This document shows positions 53,881 through 61,575 of a stretch of DNA of 64,000 nt, one piece after another. Made by a program: the position numbers and the translations under genes. This DNA is from Georgenia sp. M64 (GTDB lineage Bacteria > Actinomycetota > Actinomycetes > Actinomycetales > Actinomycetaceae). The notes beneath the pieces are model-generated. The model saw nothing but the letters and a program-made list of their open reading frames with translations. It was not told the DNA's origin and did no database searches. Positions within the stretch are counted from its first letter, which is position 1. Every line of letters begins with the position of its first letter. The stretch covers positions 1,674,001 through 1,738,000 of the forward strand of contig NZ_CP145809.1 in assembly GCF_038049925.1 (NCBI RefSeq). The letters run 5' to 3'.

Positions 53881-54593
53881 CCGTCCTCCGACATCGCGAC
53901 GAACGCACCGTGCCAGCTGTGGTGCCACACCTCACCTGTCACGGCGTTGACGGAGAGCATGCCCTCGATCTCGCCCTCGCGGACGGTGTGCAGGGTGTAG
54001 TACCCGGGGAACTCTTCCGGCGCCCCCACGGTGAGGCCTTCCTCGTCGACCTCGCGCTCGGCCACGGCCAAGGCCTCGTCCGCCGAGAGCTTAGGTGCGG
54101 TGTCGGCGCCGCGCACCATCCCGTAGCGGGTGTTCCACATCATGGCCGGCCCGTACTCCGGTCGTACCACTCCTGTCCGGGAGTCGACCAAGATCTCGGT
54201 GACGCCCGCGCCGTCGGCGTCCAGAAGGTCGGCGTAGTAGTGGTTCTCGAACTCCATGATCTCGCCGACCTGCAGCTCGCCGTCGAGGTCGCCGGCGTAC
54301 AGCTCTGCCCGATCACGAGCCTCAGCGAGATCGTCGACGGGCGTGCCGTTCCCACTCGACCCACCTCCCGTCATCATGCCGTTGACGCCGTAGCCCATCA
54401 TGCCGGTGCTGCCGTAGCCCATCATGCCGGTGCTGCCGTAGCCCATCATGCCGGTGCTGCCGTAGCCGTCGCTGGCTCGCGAGGTGGTGGAGGCCCATGC
54501 GGGGCTCTCCTGGGTCAACAGCCAGGTGCCGGAGCCGAGCGCTCCGGCCAGGGCGACCGTCGGCACCAGGAAGCGTGTGATGCCGATCCTCAT
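53877..54593 (-). CDS. Exported Met-rich repeat protein, PepSY-like
   Basis: A 238-residue protein with signal peptide (LVPTVALAGALGSGTWLL). Three tandem GYGSTGMM repeats then GYGVNGMMTGGG follow (residues ~43-75, 24-bp DNA units). The remainder carries PepSY-like strands and helices (YYADLLDADGAGVTEILVDS and LSADEALAVAEREVDEEGL). Methionine pairs bind Cu(I) in periplasmic proteins, so a copper-handling role is plausible; its cotranscription with the two-component system suggests an accessory sensor or buffer. Stop overlaps the regulator start; start overlaps the SHOCT gene stop. Confidence 0.7.
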   Translation of the reverse strand: MRIGITRFLVPTVALAGALGSGTWLLTQESPAWASTTSRASDGYGSTGMMGYGSTGMMGYGSTGMMGYGVNGMMTGGGSSGNGTPVDDLAEARDRAELYAGDLDGELQVGEIMEFENHYYADLLDADGAGVTEILVDSRTGVVRPEYGPAMMWNTRYGMVRGADTAPKLSADEALAVAEREVDEEGLTVGAPEEFPGYYTLHTVREGEIEGMLSVNAVTGEVWHHSWHGAFVAMSEDG

Positions 54594-54847
54594 GGCAGCT
54601 TCCTTCCGAGCTGGCCTGCGGCGAGCGTGTCCTGCATCGACCGATAGGTCTCGACGTCCAGCTCACCGGCGGCGAAGCGCCGGTCCAGAATCTCCTGGGG
54701 GGTCTCCGGTCGCGCTCCGGGCTCATCCTTCGCCGCGCTCGGGAACACGCGCATGACCGCCCAGACGATCAAGGCGATCAGCGCCACCCAGAACACCACC
54801 ATGGCGATCCAGCCGCCGACACCCATGCCCCATCCCCAACCCATCAT
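54590..54847 (-). CDS. Small SHOCT-domain membrane protein
   Basis: An 85-residue protein with a Gly/Trp/Met start (MMGWGWGMGVGGW), one helix (IAMVVFWVALIALIVWAVM) and a C-terminal SHOCT motif (ETPQEILDRRFAAGELDVET, then YRSM). Common next to copper and Csp genes in actinobacteria; function unknown. ATG 54847 follows AGAGGACAGGACG. Leads the operon SHOCT / Met-rich / regulator / kinase / channel. Confidence 0.82.
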   Translation of the reverse strand: MMGWGWGMGVGGWIAMVVFWVALIALIVWAVMRVFPSAAKDEPGARPETPQEILDRRFAAGELDVETYRSMQDTLAAGQLGRKLP

Positions 54848-55006
54848 CGTCCTGTCCTCTCTCGTGGTTGACCGCTAACGAGGACAACGATGCAGGGCCA
54901 GGGTGAAGCGACTGTCAGACGAACCTCTAGATCGGATCAAGATGGCCGGATCGGTCGGCGCCTGTCTGTGGTCCCCGAGGAGCGGACCCCGGGGACCGGT
55001 CGCTCC

Positions 55007-55615
55007 CTACGCGGTCTCGACCGGCCGACCGCCGCGCACGTCGTACCACTGGGCGAGCCAGGTCTGCATCTGCTCAATCTCACCGAGCTGGGCCGCGTAG
55101 ATGTCCTCGCACAGGCCGAGCAGCTCGGGGTGCTCAGCGTTGTGGAGGCACGTCTCGGCCTCCCGGATCGCACCCCAGTGGTGGCGGATCATCGAGCGCA
55201 TGAATGCGATCTCGAACTCCGCGCCGTCGAGCTCCATGAGGCGGTGCATGGACTGCATGCCGGTCATGTCCGGTTCGTGGGTTGCGCCGTACCAGTCCTG
55301 AAGCCAGCCCTGCATCTGCTCGATCTGCGCGGACTGTGAGGCGATGATCGACTCACAGGTGCTGACGAGCTCAGGGTGGACGGCCTTGTCCACGCACATC
55401 TCGGCCATCATCACCGCCATGGCGTGATGGTCGATCATGTCCTTGAGGAAGTCCTCCTCGAACCTGGCGGCCTGCGCGTCGGCGGCCGGGGCCTCGGCGA
55501 ACGCCGGCACTGCGGTGACAGCGATGCCGGCACCCGTGAAGGCGCTCACACCGAGCGCTCCGGCGGCGAGGAAGGCCGCGGGGCGGCGGGTGCGACGGTG
55601 GTGACTGACGTTCAT
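55007..55615 (-). CDS. DUF305-family exported protein
   Basis: A 202-residue secreted protein. Signal peptide (AAFLAAGALGVSAFTGAGIA) then two ferritin-like DUF305 helical repeats: FLKDMIDHHAMAVMMAEMCV and IAFMRSMIRHHWGAIREAET, each with HH and Met/Glu residues suited to copper. DUF305 proteins are frequent in copper islands. ATG 55615 follows GAAGGAGCGAGTC. Stands alone between SHOCT and csp genes, same strand. Confidence 0.88.
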   Translation of the reverse strand: MNVSHHRRTRRPAAFLAAGALGVSAFTGAGIAVTAVPAFAEAPAADAQAARFEEDFLKDMIDHHAMAVMMAEMCVDKAVHPELVSTCESIIASQSAQIEQMQGWLQDWYGATHEPDMTGMQSMHRLMELDGAEFEIAFMRSMIRHHWGAIREAETCLHNAEHPELLGLCEDIYAAQLGEIEQMQTWLAQWYDVRGGRPVETA

Positions 55616-55688
55616 GACTCGCTCCTTCGTTGACTCCTGCTGTTCGGTCGGGATGTGTGTGCTCCAGTGGTGACAGAAGCGACCGGGG

Positions 55689-56090
55689 TCAGCCGATCGC
55701 GGCGAGGAGCTCGGTGCACGCCTGCTCGCAGCGGCGGTAGCTCTCGGCGCAGACCTTGCAGTGCTCGTGCATCTCCGCGTGCGCGGAGCACTCGTCCCCG
55801 CAGGAGCGGCACGCCCGGACACAAGCCTCCAGCTGGGCGCGGGTGATGTTGGCGTCGTAGCCGGTGTGCCGGGAGAGCACACGTGCGCTGGTGCCGCAGA
55901 TGTCCGCGCAGTCGAGGTTGGTGCGGACGCACTGACGGAGCTCGGCGACCATGTCCTCGCTCAGGCACGCGTCGCCGCAGGCGGTACACGCCTGGCTGCA
56001 CTCGACAAGGGCGTCGACGGTGCGGGCGAGGAGGTCACGGTCGAGGTTGATCTCGGCCGGGTAGGTCTTCATCATCGCTGCTGTCTGCAC
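55689..56090 (-). CDS. Four-helix-bundle Cys-rich copper-storage protein (Csp3-like)
   Basis: A 133-residue protein with 15 cysteines spaced to line the inside of a four-helix bundle: ECSQACTACGDACLS, RQCVRTNLDCADICG, EACVRACRSCGDECSAH and EHCKVCAESYRRCEQAC. Csp proteins store many Cu(I) ions; with no signal peptide this fits the cytosolic Csp3 type. Start: a GTG at 56090 lies 5 nt from GGAGG, whereas the ATGs at 56075 and 56072 are too far from it. The upstream region is one arm of the long IS1634 direct repeat, so its promoter was duplicated, not lost. Confidence 0.85.
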   Translation of the reverse strand: MQTAAMMKTYPAEINLDRDLLARTVDALVECSQACTACGDACLSEDMVAELRQCVRTNLDCADICGTSARVLSRHTGYDANITRAQLEACVRACRSCGDECSAHAEMHEHCKVCAESYRRCEQACTELLAAIG

Positions 56091-56135
56091 CGGTTCCTCC
56101 GTGTGTCGTCGCTGAGACCGCACGAGGGGCAGTGC

Positions 56136-56359
56136 CCTGACCAGGTCGACGCTAGACACGGGCCCGCTGGGCCGCACCCCGGGATACCGGTGGGCACCAT
56201 CAAGATTTGATGAACATGGTGAACACTCCACGACTCGTAGCAGACGTCGGCGGCAGGAGCGGTCGCTCACCAGGTCAGGTGCCCCGCGTGCCCTCGGTCG
56301 CACCGTTCGACCGCGCGCCCCCCGTCCGCGGTTCGGCAGGCATCCTGTGCCGATGGAGC
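56136..56359. repeat. 224-bp direct repeat, left copy (IS1634 target duplication)
   Basis: Repeats at 58145-58368 with a single difference seen (C against T in GTGCCCCGCGTGCC). It begins CCTGACCAGGTCGACG and ends GCCGATGGAGC, exactly at the IS edge. It contains the csp upstream region and a displaced copy of the last 28 codons of the ABC-YHS ATPase gene. Confidence 0.93.
56200..56219 (+). promoter_or_regulatory. Direct-repeat box upstream of csp (copy at 58209-58228)
   Basis: TCAAGATTT-GA-TGAACATGG: the first half is 8 of 9 and the second 6 of 9 to TGAAGATTT. It also contains the inverted repeat ATCAA-GAT-TTGAT, so an ArsR-type dyad site is an alternative reading. It lies ~110 bp upstream of the csp GTG. 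Confidence 0.45.
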
Positions 56360-58144
56360 CCTGAGTTTGGTCACTGGGTCGCGCTCCGGGGTCGTGTAGT
56401 TCGCTGACCTGCGGTGATGGGAGCGTGGGAGGCGGTTCTGAGGCACTAATTGGTGCTCTACCGTGGGGTTTGTGGCGTGGATCCGGCGGGTGCGGACGGC
56501 CTCGGGGGCGACGGCGGTGCAGATCGCTGAGTCCGTCGGGGGTCGTCGGCGGATCGTCGTGCACGTCGGGTCGGCGCATACCGAGGCCGAGCTCGGGCTG
56601 CTCGTCGAGCGGGCGCGGGAGCTGCTGGACGACCCGGGCCAGGGCGAGCTCGACCTCGGCCTCGAGCCGGCGGCGCCCCGAACGGCGCTGATCGGCCGGC
56701 CCGGAGTGGCGGCTCTCTTCGGCGAGCCGGGCTCCCCGGTACGGGAGCGGGGAGCGGTCGCACCGCCTCGGGTGGTGGCGACCTCCTCTCGGGTGCTCTA
56801 CGACGCACTCGCCGCGGTGTTCACCGATCTGGGGTTCGACGCCCTGGGTGACGAGGTGTTCCGGGACCTGGTGATCGCCCGGATCGTGGAGCCGACCTCG
56901 ATCCTGGATACCGCCCGGGTGCTGACCGACCTGGGGGTGAGGCCGGTGAGTGAGAAGACGATGCGCCGCACCCTGGCCCGGGCCGCGGCCGGCGAGGGGC
57001 CAGGTGCGTACCGGGACAAGGTCGCCGCGTTGTGCTTCACCCGCGCGGTGACCAGCGGTGACGTCTCGCTGTGCTTGTACGACGTGACGACGTTGTACTT
57101 CGAGGCGGAGAAGGAGGACGACCTGCGCAAGGTCGGCTACTCCAAGGAACGCCGCGTCGACCCGCAGATCGTCGTCGGCCTGCTCGTCGACCGGCACGGG
57201 TTCCCGCTCGAGATCGGCTGCTACGAGGGCAACCAGGCCGAGACCGCCACGATCGTGCCGATCGTCAAGCAGTTCCAGGACCGGCACGGGATCGAGGACA
57301 TGGTCGTCGTCGCCGACGCCGGGATGCTCTCGGCGGGCAACCTGGCCGCGCTGGAGGAGGCGAACCTGCGCTTCATCGTCGGCTCGCGGGTGACCAAGGC
57401 GCCGATGGACCTGGCCTCGCACTTCCGCTGGCACGGGGACGCGTTCACCGACGCCCAGGTCATCGACACCCTCACGCCCCGGACCGGGCGGCACCGCAGC
57501 GAGAACAACGAAGCGGTCAAGGTCGAGCCGATCTGGGACCGTGACCGCCACCCCGGGTCGTGGCGGGCGGTCTGGGCCTACTCGACCAAGCGGGCGGCGC
57601 GGGATGGGAAGACGTTGACGTTGCAGGAGAACCGGGCCCGCGCAGTCATCGCCGGGGAGAAAGCCACCCGGACCCCGCGGTTCGTCAAGACCACCGGTGA
57701 CGCGCGCAGCCTGGACGAGGCCGCCCTCGCCAGGGCGCGGCGCCTGGTCGGGCTCAAGGGCTACGTCACGAACATCCCCGCCCGGCTGATGCCCGCGGGT
57801 GAGGTCATCGGGTCATACCACGAGCTCTGGCACGTCGAGCAGTCGTTCCGGATGTCCAAGACCGATCTGGCCGCCCGGCCCATGTTCGTTCGCACCCGGG
57901 ACGCGATCGAGGCACACCTGACCATCGTGTTCACCGCACTGGCCGTCTCCCGCGAGGTCCAGGCCCGCTCCGGGCTCGCGATCCGCAACGTCATCCGCCA
58001 GCTCCGGCCGCTGCGCTCAGCGACCATCACGGCCAACGGCGCCACCCAAACCATCCCGCCGCAGATCGACCCCGACCGACGAACCATCATCGACGCCCTC
58101 ACGACCGGGAAATCTCAGGCACTAAGCGAATGACCGAACTCAGG
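56360..58144 (+). mobile_element. IS1634-family element, 1.79 kb, with 224-bp target duplication
   Basis: Ends are CCTGAGTTTGGTCACT and, on the other strand, CCTGAGTTCGGTCATT (14 of 16). They sit exactly between the two 224-bp repeats. One intact transposase gene. IS1634 of Mycoplasma is known for very long, variable target duplications, and this element shows the same behaviour in an actinobacterium. Confidence 0.92.
56463..58133 (+). CDS. IS1634-family (IS4 superfamily) transposase
   Basis: A 556-residue DDE transposase. First Asp in LCLYDVTTLYFEAE, second in MVVVADAGMLSAGN, and Glu in the Y-REK-like block LWHVEQSFRMSKTDLAARPM followed by EAHLTIVFTALAV. GTG 56463 starts a frame intact to the stop 11 bp before the right IS end. 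Length is normal for the family. Confidence 0.93.
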   Translation: MGFVAWIRRVRTASGATAVQIAESVGGRRRIVVHVGSAHTEAELGLLVERARELLDDPGQGELDLGLEPAAPRTALIGRPGVAALFGEPGSPVRERGAVAPPRVVATSSRVLYDALAAVFTDLGFDALGDEVFRDLVIARIVEPTSILDTARVLTDLGVRPVSEKTMRRTLARAAAGEGPGAYRDKVAALCFTRAVTSGDVSLCLYDVTTLYFEAEKEDDLRKVGYSKERRVDPQIVVGLLVDRHGFPLEIGCYEGNQAETATIVPIVKQFQDRHGIEDMVVVADAGMLSAGNLAALEEANLRFIVGSRVTKAPMDLASHFRWHGDAFTDAQVIDTLTPRTGRHRSENNEAVKVEPIWDRDRHPGSWRAVWAYSTKRAARDGKTLTLQENRARAVIAGEKATRTPRFVKTTGDARSLDEAALARARRLVGLKGYVTNIPARLMPAGEVIGSYHELWHVEQSFRMSKTDLAARPMFVRTRDAIEAHLTIVFTALAVSREVQARSGLAIRNVIRQLRPLRSATITANGATQTIPPQIDPDRRTIIDALTTGKSQALSE

Positions 58145-58368
58145 CCTGACCAGGTCGACGCTAGACACGGGCCCGCTGGGCCGCACCCCGGGATACCGGT
58201 GGGCACCATCAAGATTTGATGAACATGGTGAACACTCCACGACTCGTAGCAGACGTCGGCGGCAGGAGCGGTCGCTCACCAGGTCAGGTGCCCCGTGTGC
58301 CCTCGGTCGCACCGTTCGACCGCGCGCCCCCCGTCCGCGGTTCGGCAGGCATCCTGTGCCGATGGAGC
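58145..58368. repeat. 224-bp direct repeat, right copy (IS1634 target duplication)
   Basis: Matches 56136-56359. This copy carries the true 3' end (last 28 codons and stop) of the ABC-YHS ATPase gene. Confidence 0.93.
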
Positions 58369-59195
58369 GGTTCCCTCCGGGAGCCCTCGGTGAACTCGTC
58401 GCGGCAGCCCGCTGAGCAGAACCAGTAGATGACTCCACCCCGCTCGAGGTGCGGGCCGGTGCGCTCGACATCCATGCCGCAGACCGGGTCCCGCGCCAGG
58501 GATGCGAGCTCACGGAACTGGCCGTCCTCCAGCCACAGCACCCGGTCGGCGATCTCGCGCAGGCGGGTGTCGTGGCTGACGATGACGACGGCCCTGCCCT
58601 CGTCAGCGAGCACCCGCAGCAGCCGGGCGAGGTCGCGTCCGTGTGCGGCGTCGAGGTTGGCGGTGGGTTCGTCCGCCAGCAGGACCTGCGGGTCGTTGGC
58701 CAGGGCTCTGGCGACGGCGACGCGCTGCTGCTCCCCGCCGGAGAGCTGCGCGGGCCGGAACCGGGCGCGGTCGGCGAGCCCGACCCGGTCGAGGAGGGAA
58801 GCCGCCCGTGCGGAGGCCGCCCGGCCCGCGACCCCGGCGAGGGTGCAGGCCACCTCGACGTTCTCCGCCGCGGTCAACGCGCCCAGCAGTGCGTAGTCCT
58901 GGAAGACGAACCCGAACGTGACGGCCCGCAGGGCCGGTAGCGCGCGCTCCCCGGCGGCGGTGACGTCCACCGGGCCCACCGGGCCTTGCACGGTGACGTT
59001 CCCGGAGGTGGGACGTAGCAGCGCTCCGAGCATGAGCAGCAGGGTGGTCTTGCCCGAGCCGCTCGGACCCATGACCAGGACGACCTCACCGCCGCCGACG
59101 TCCAGGTCGACGTCCCGCACCGCGTGCACGACGCTCGGCCCGGACCGGAAGTCCTTGGTCAGTCCGCGCACGGCAAGGATCGCAGAAGGTGTCAT
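58284..59195 (-). CDS. MacB/LolD-type ABC ATPase with C-terminal YHS domain
   Basis: A 303-residue fusion. Residues 1-225 are an ABC ATPase of the lipoprotein/macrolide-export type: Walker A GPSGSGKTTL, signature LSGGEQQRVAVARAL, Walker B VLLADEPTANLD, His switch IVSHD. Residues ~240-275 are a YHS domain: DPVCGMDVERTGPHLERGG, then IYWFCSAGCRDEFTEGS. A ~30-residue basic tail follows and lies in the IS-duplicated segment. Together with two FtsX-type permeases it forms an exporter or extrusion machine; the YHS domain implies metal sensing or metal cargo. ATG 59195 overlaps the permease stop. Confidence 0.9.
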   Translation of the reverse strand: MTPSAILAVRGLTKDFRSGPSVVHAVRDVDLDVGGGEVVLVMGPSGSGKTTLLLMLGALLRPTSGNVTVQGPVGPVDVTAAGERALPALRAVTFGFVFQDYALLGALTAAENVEVACTLAGVAGRAASARAASLLDRVGLADRARFRPAQLSGGEQQRVAVARALANDPQVLLADEPTANLDAAHGRDLARLLRVLADEGRAVVIVSHDTRLREIADRVLWLEDGQFRELASLARDPVCGMDVERTGPHLERGGVIYWFCSAGCRDEFTEGSRREPLHRHRMPAEPRTGGARSNGATEGTRGT

Positions 59196-60334
59196 CGTGA
59201 GCTCCGGAAGGCTGTGGCGGCGTCGATCCGAGCGAGACGCCAGACGGGGATCAGGGCGCCGGCGAGGCCCGCCGCGAGGGCGCCGATCGCGGCGCTCGCG
59301 ACGCTTCCTGCCGTCACGCTGAGCCCTACCGTGGAAGCGAGGAGGGGCACCAGGGCCGAGAGGACCACCGCCAGCATCGTCGCGATCGCGACGGCGAGGC
59401 CGGTGATCCAGAGCACCTGGCTGGTCACCGTTCCGGCGAGCCGGCGGGTGGGCGCTCCCAGTGCCTTGAGGACGCCGTAGTCACGCAACCGGTCCAGGGT
59501 CGACGTCATGAGGCCGAGTGCGATGACGGCCAGCGCGATCAGGTACCCGACGAGGTCCATCAGCGTGAGCAGGTCGGCACTCATGTCGCCGACGACGGCG
59601 GACTCCGAGGCGATGAACTGCTCCCGTGTCTGCACGGTGGTTCCCGGGAGCACCTTCTCCACCTCCGCAGCCAGCTCATCGGAGTGCGCCGAACCGTCGC
59701 CGGCGACCAGGACGTAGGAGACCGTGGGCGCGACGAGATCAGCGAACTGCTCGGCGGAGACGAAGACGGTGGTGTTGGTGATGCTCGTGCCACCCGAGGC
59801 GAGACCGACGACGGTCAGCGGGACACCCTGCACCGTGGCGGCCGAACCGACGGCCAGGCCCAGCGCCGAGGCAGCGGCGTCGTCGACCAGGGCCTCTCCC
59901 CGCCCGGGGGCCCGTCCCTCCTCGATGCGCACCGGGCCGCCACGGCCGGTCAGCGTGTCGTAGCCGATGAGGTAGGTGAGCAGGCGTCCGTCGGGGCCAT
60001 CGACAGCGGTGGAGGTGAACGCCACCGGCACCGCCCACGCCACCCCAGGGACGGCGGCCGCCTTCTCCGCGGTGTCCTCGGGGAGCGCGGAAGCACTCAT
60101 GTGCATGGTGCGCACGCCCTCCTGGGACACGACGACGTCGGCGCTCGAGGTTCGGATGTAGGCCGTGACGCGCTCCAGGGCACCGACCCTGAGGGCATCG
60201 AGGACGAGGACCAGCAGGAGCGCCACGGCCACCCCCGTGATGGTGAGAACCCCGCGCCGCCGGTCACCGAAGAGCACCCGGCGACCCAGGGGTACCCGTC
60301 GGCGAAGGTCCGTGAGAAGCCGGAGGTGGCTCAT
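59192..60334 (-). CDS. FtsX/MacB-type ABC permease 1
   Basis: A 380-residue permease: N-terminal helix (VLTITGVAVALLLVLVLDAL), a periplasmic MacB-core-like domain (~60-250), then three C-terminal helices with the FtsX coupling sequence RLRDYGVLKALGAPTRRL. ATG 60334 overlaps the stop of permease 2. The frame upstream to 60394 belongs to the neighbour. Confidence 0.88.
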   Translation of the reverse strand: MSHLRLLTDLRRRVPLGRRVLFGDRRRGVLTITGVAVALLLVLVLDALRVGALERVTAYIRTSSADVVVSQEGVRTMHMSASALPEDTAEKAAAVPGVAWAVPVAFTSTAVDGPDGRLLTYLIGYDTLTGRGGPVRIEEGRAPGRGEALVDDAAASALGLAVGSAATVQGVPLTVVGLASGGTSITNTTVFVSAEQFADLVAPTVSYVLVAGDGSAHSDELAAEVEKVLPGTTVQTREQFIASESAVVGDMSADLLTLMDLVGYLIALAVIALGLMTSTLDRLRDYGVLKALGAPTRRLAGTVTSQVLWITGLAVAIATMLAVVLSALVPLLASTVGLSVTAGSVASAAIGALAAGLAGALIPVWRLARIDAATAFRSSR

Positions 60335-61464
60335 GACCCGCTCCGGAACGCGGTCGCGGCATCGACCCGGCTGACCTGCCGGGCCGGGACCCACGCGGCA
60401 AGCAGCGCCATGGCCGCCGCGGCGGCGGCGGTCCGGCCCAGCGCCGCCGGGGTGACCGCGACGATGAACGCGGGCTGCCAGGCACTCACCGCGAGCCGGG
60501 CCACGACGAGAAGGCCGACGGCCACCAGTGCCCCGACGACACTGAAGCCCAGCGTCAGCGTCAGGGTCACGAGCCGCAGGCGCGCGGCCGGCGCACCGAT
60601 GGCCTTGAGGACACCCAGGTCGCGGCGGTGCTCCGCGACAATGGTGTAGGAGACGAGCGCGACGATGAGGACGCCCGCGGCGAAGGCCACGGCGACCATC
60701 AGCCTGATCGGCACACCGAAGATCCGTGTCGTCAACTCACGTGCGGCACCGGCCAGCTCCTCGGGGGTGCGCACCGTCAGTCCCTGCGACCGCAGGCGCT
60801 CGGCCGTGGCTTCCGGGTTTCCGGTGGTCACCAGGACGACACCGGTCGTGCCTGCAGCGCCGAGGACGTCGGTCAGCGTCGACTCGGTGACGAAGACGAG
60901 CGGCGTCATGAACATCGCCGTGTCGTCGGTGAGACCCACGACGGTGAGGTTGCGCCCCATCAGCGGCAGGGTGTCGCCGAGCGCGAGCGCGAGCCCGTGC
61001 TCCTGGGACAGCAGCCGGTCGACGGCGACCTCGCCGTCCGCCGGGGCGCGGCCCTCGGCGAGGTCCCACGGCTCCCCAGGTCCACCCGGAGCGAAGCCGA
61101 CGACGGCGGCCGCTGCCTTGTCGCCGTGCAGCTCGAGGATCGTGTACATCGTCCGGGCCCGGCTGGTCCCGGTCACGCCGGGCACGGCAGCGACGACGTC
61201 GGCGAGCTCGGCCGGGAGGGTGCTGCGATCGGAGAAGAGCGACTCCGTCCCGGGCGCCACCACGACGAGATCCGCCCCGAGGTGGTCCTCGTAGGTGGTC
61301 GCGCGCTCCTGCACGCCTGCCCACAGGCCGTCCAGGAGCAGGATCATCATCAGCGCCAGCCCGATCGCGAGCACACCGGCAACCAGCCGCCCCGGGCGCG
61401 CAGTCATCAGCCGACGTCCCAGTGGGACCTTGCCTGCCGTCGCCCACCGCACCACTGCGACCAC
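60331..61464 (-). CDS. FtsX/MacB-type ABC permease 2
   Basis: A 377-residue permease with the same plan: first helix GVLAIGLALMMILLLDGLWA, extracytoplasmic domain, coupling motif HRRDLGVLKAIGAPAARLRL and final helices. It ends DAATAFRSGS against DAATAFRSSR in permease 1, so they arose by duplication. First gene of the exporter operon; 110 bp with no gene precede it. Confidence 0.88.
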   Translation of the reverse strand: MVAVVRWATAGKVPLGRRLMTARPGRLVAGVLAIGLALMMILLLDGLWAGVQERATTYEDHLGADLVVVAPGTESLFSDRSTLPAELADVVAAVPGVTGTSRARTMYTILELHGDKAAAAVVGFAPGGPGEPWDLAEGRAPADGEVAVDRLLSQEHGLALALGDTLPLMGRNLTVVGLTDDTAMFMTPLVFVTESTLTDVLGAAGTTGVVLVTTGNPEATAERLRSQGLTVRTPEELAGAARELTTRIFGVPIRLMVAVAFAAGVLIVALVSYTIVAEHRRDLGVLKAIGAPAARLRLVTLTLTLGFSVVGALVAVGLLVVARLAVSAWQPAFIVAVTPAALGRTAAAAAAMALLAAWVPARQVSRVDAATAFRSGS

Positions 61465-61575
61465 CTCCGGGCCGGTCCCGGCCCGGGTTTCTGTGGGGCG
61501 CTGACGGCCTGTTCACCAGTGTGCGAAGACGGACCACCGGCCAGGGTCAAGACCCGATGAGCGTTCGATCAACTC

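Noticed and set aside
61540-61560. Another direct-repeat box upstream of the ABC permease operon (TCAAGACCC-GA-TGAGCGTT)
   Set aside because: Only a few positions match the CopR-like half-sites and the second half-site is poor, so it was not called.
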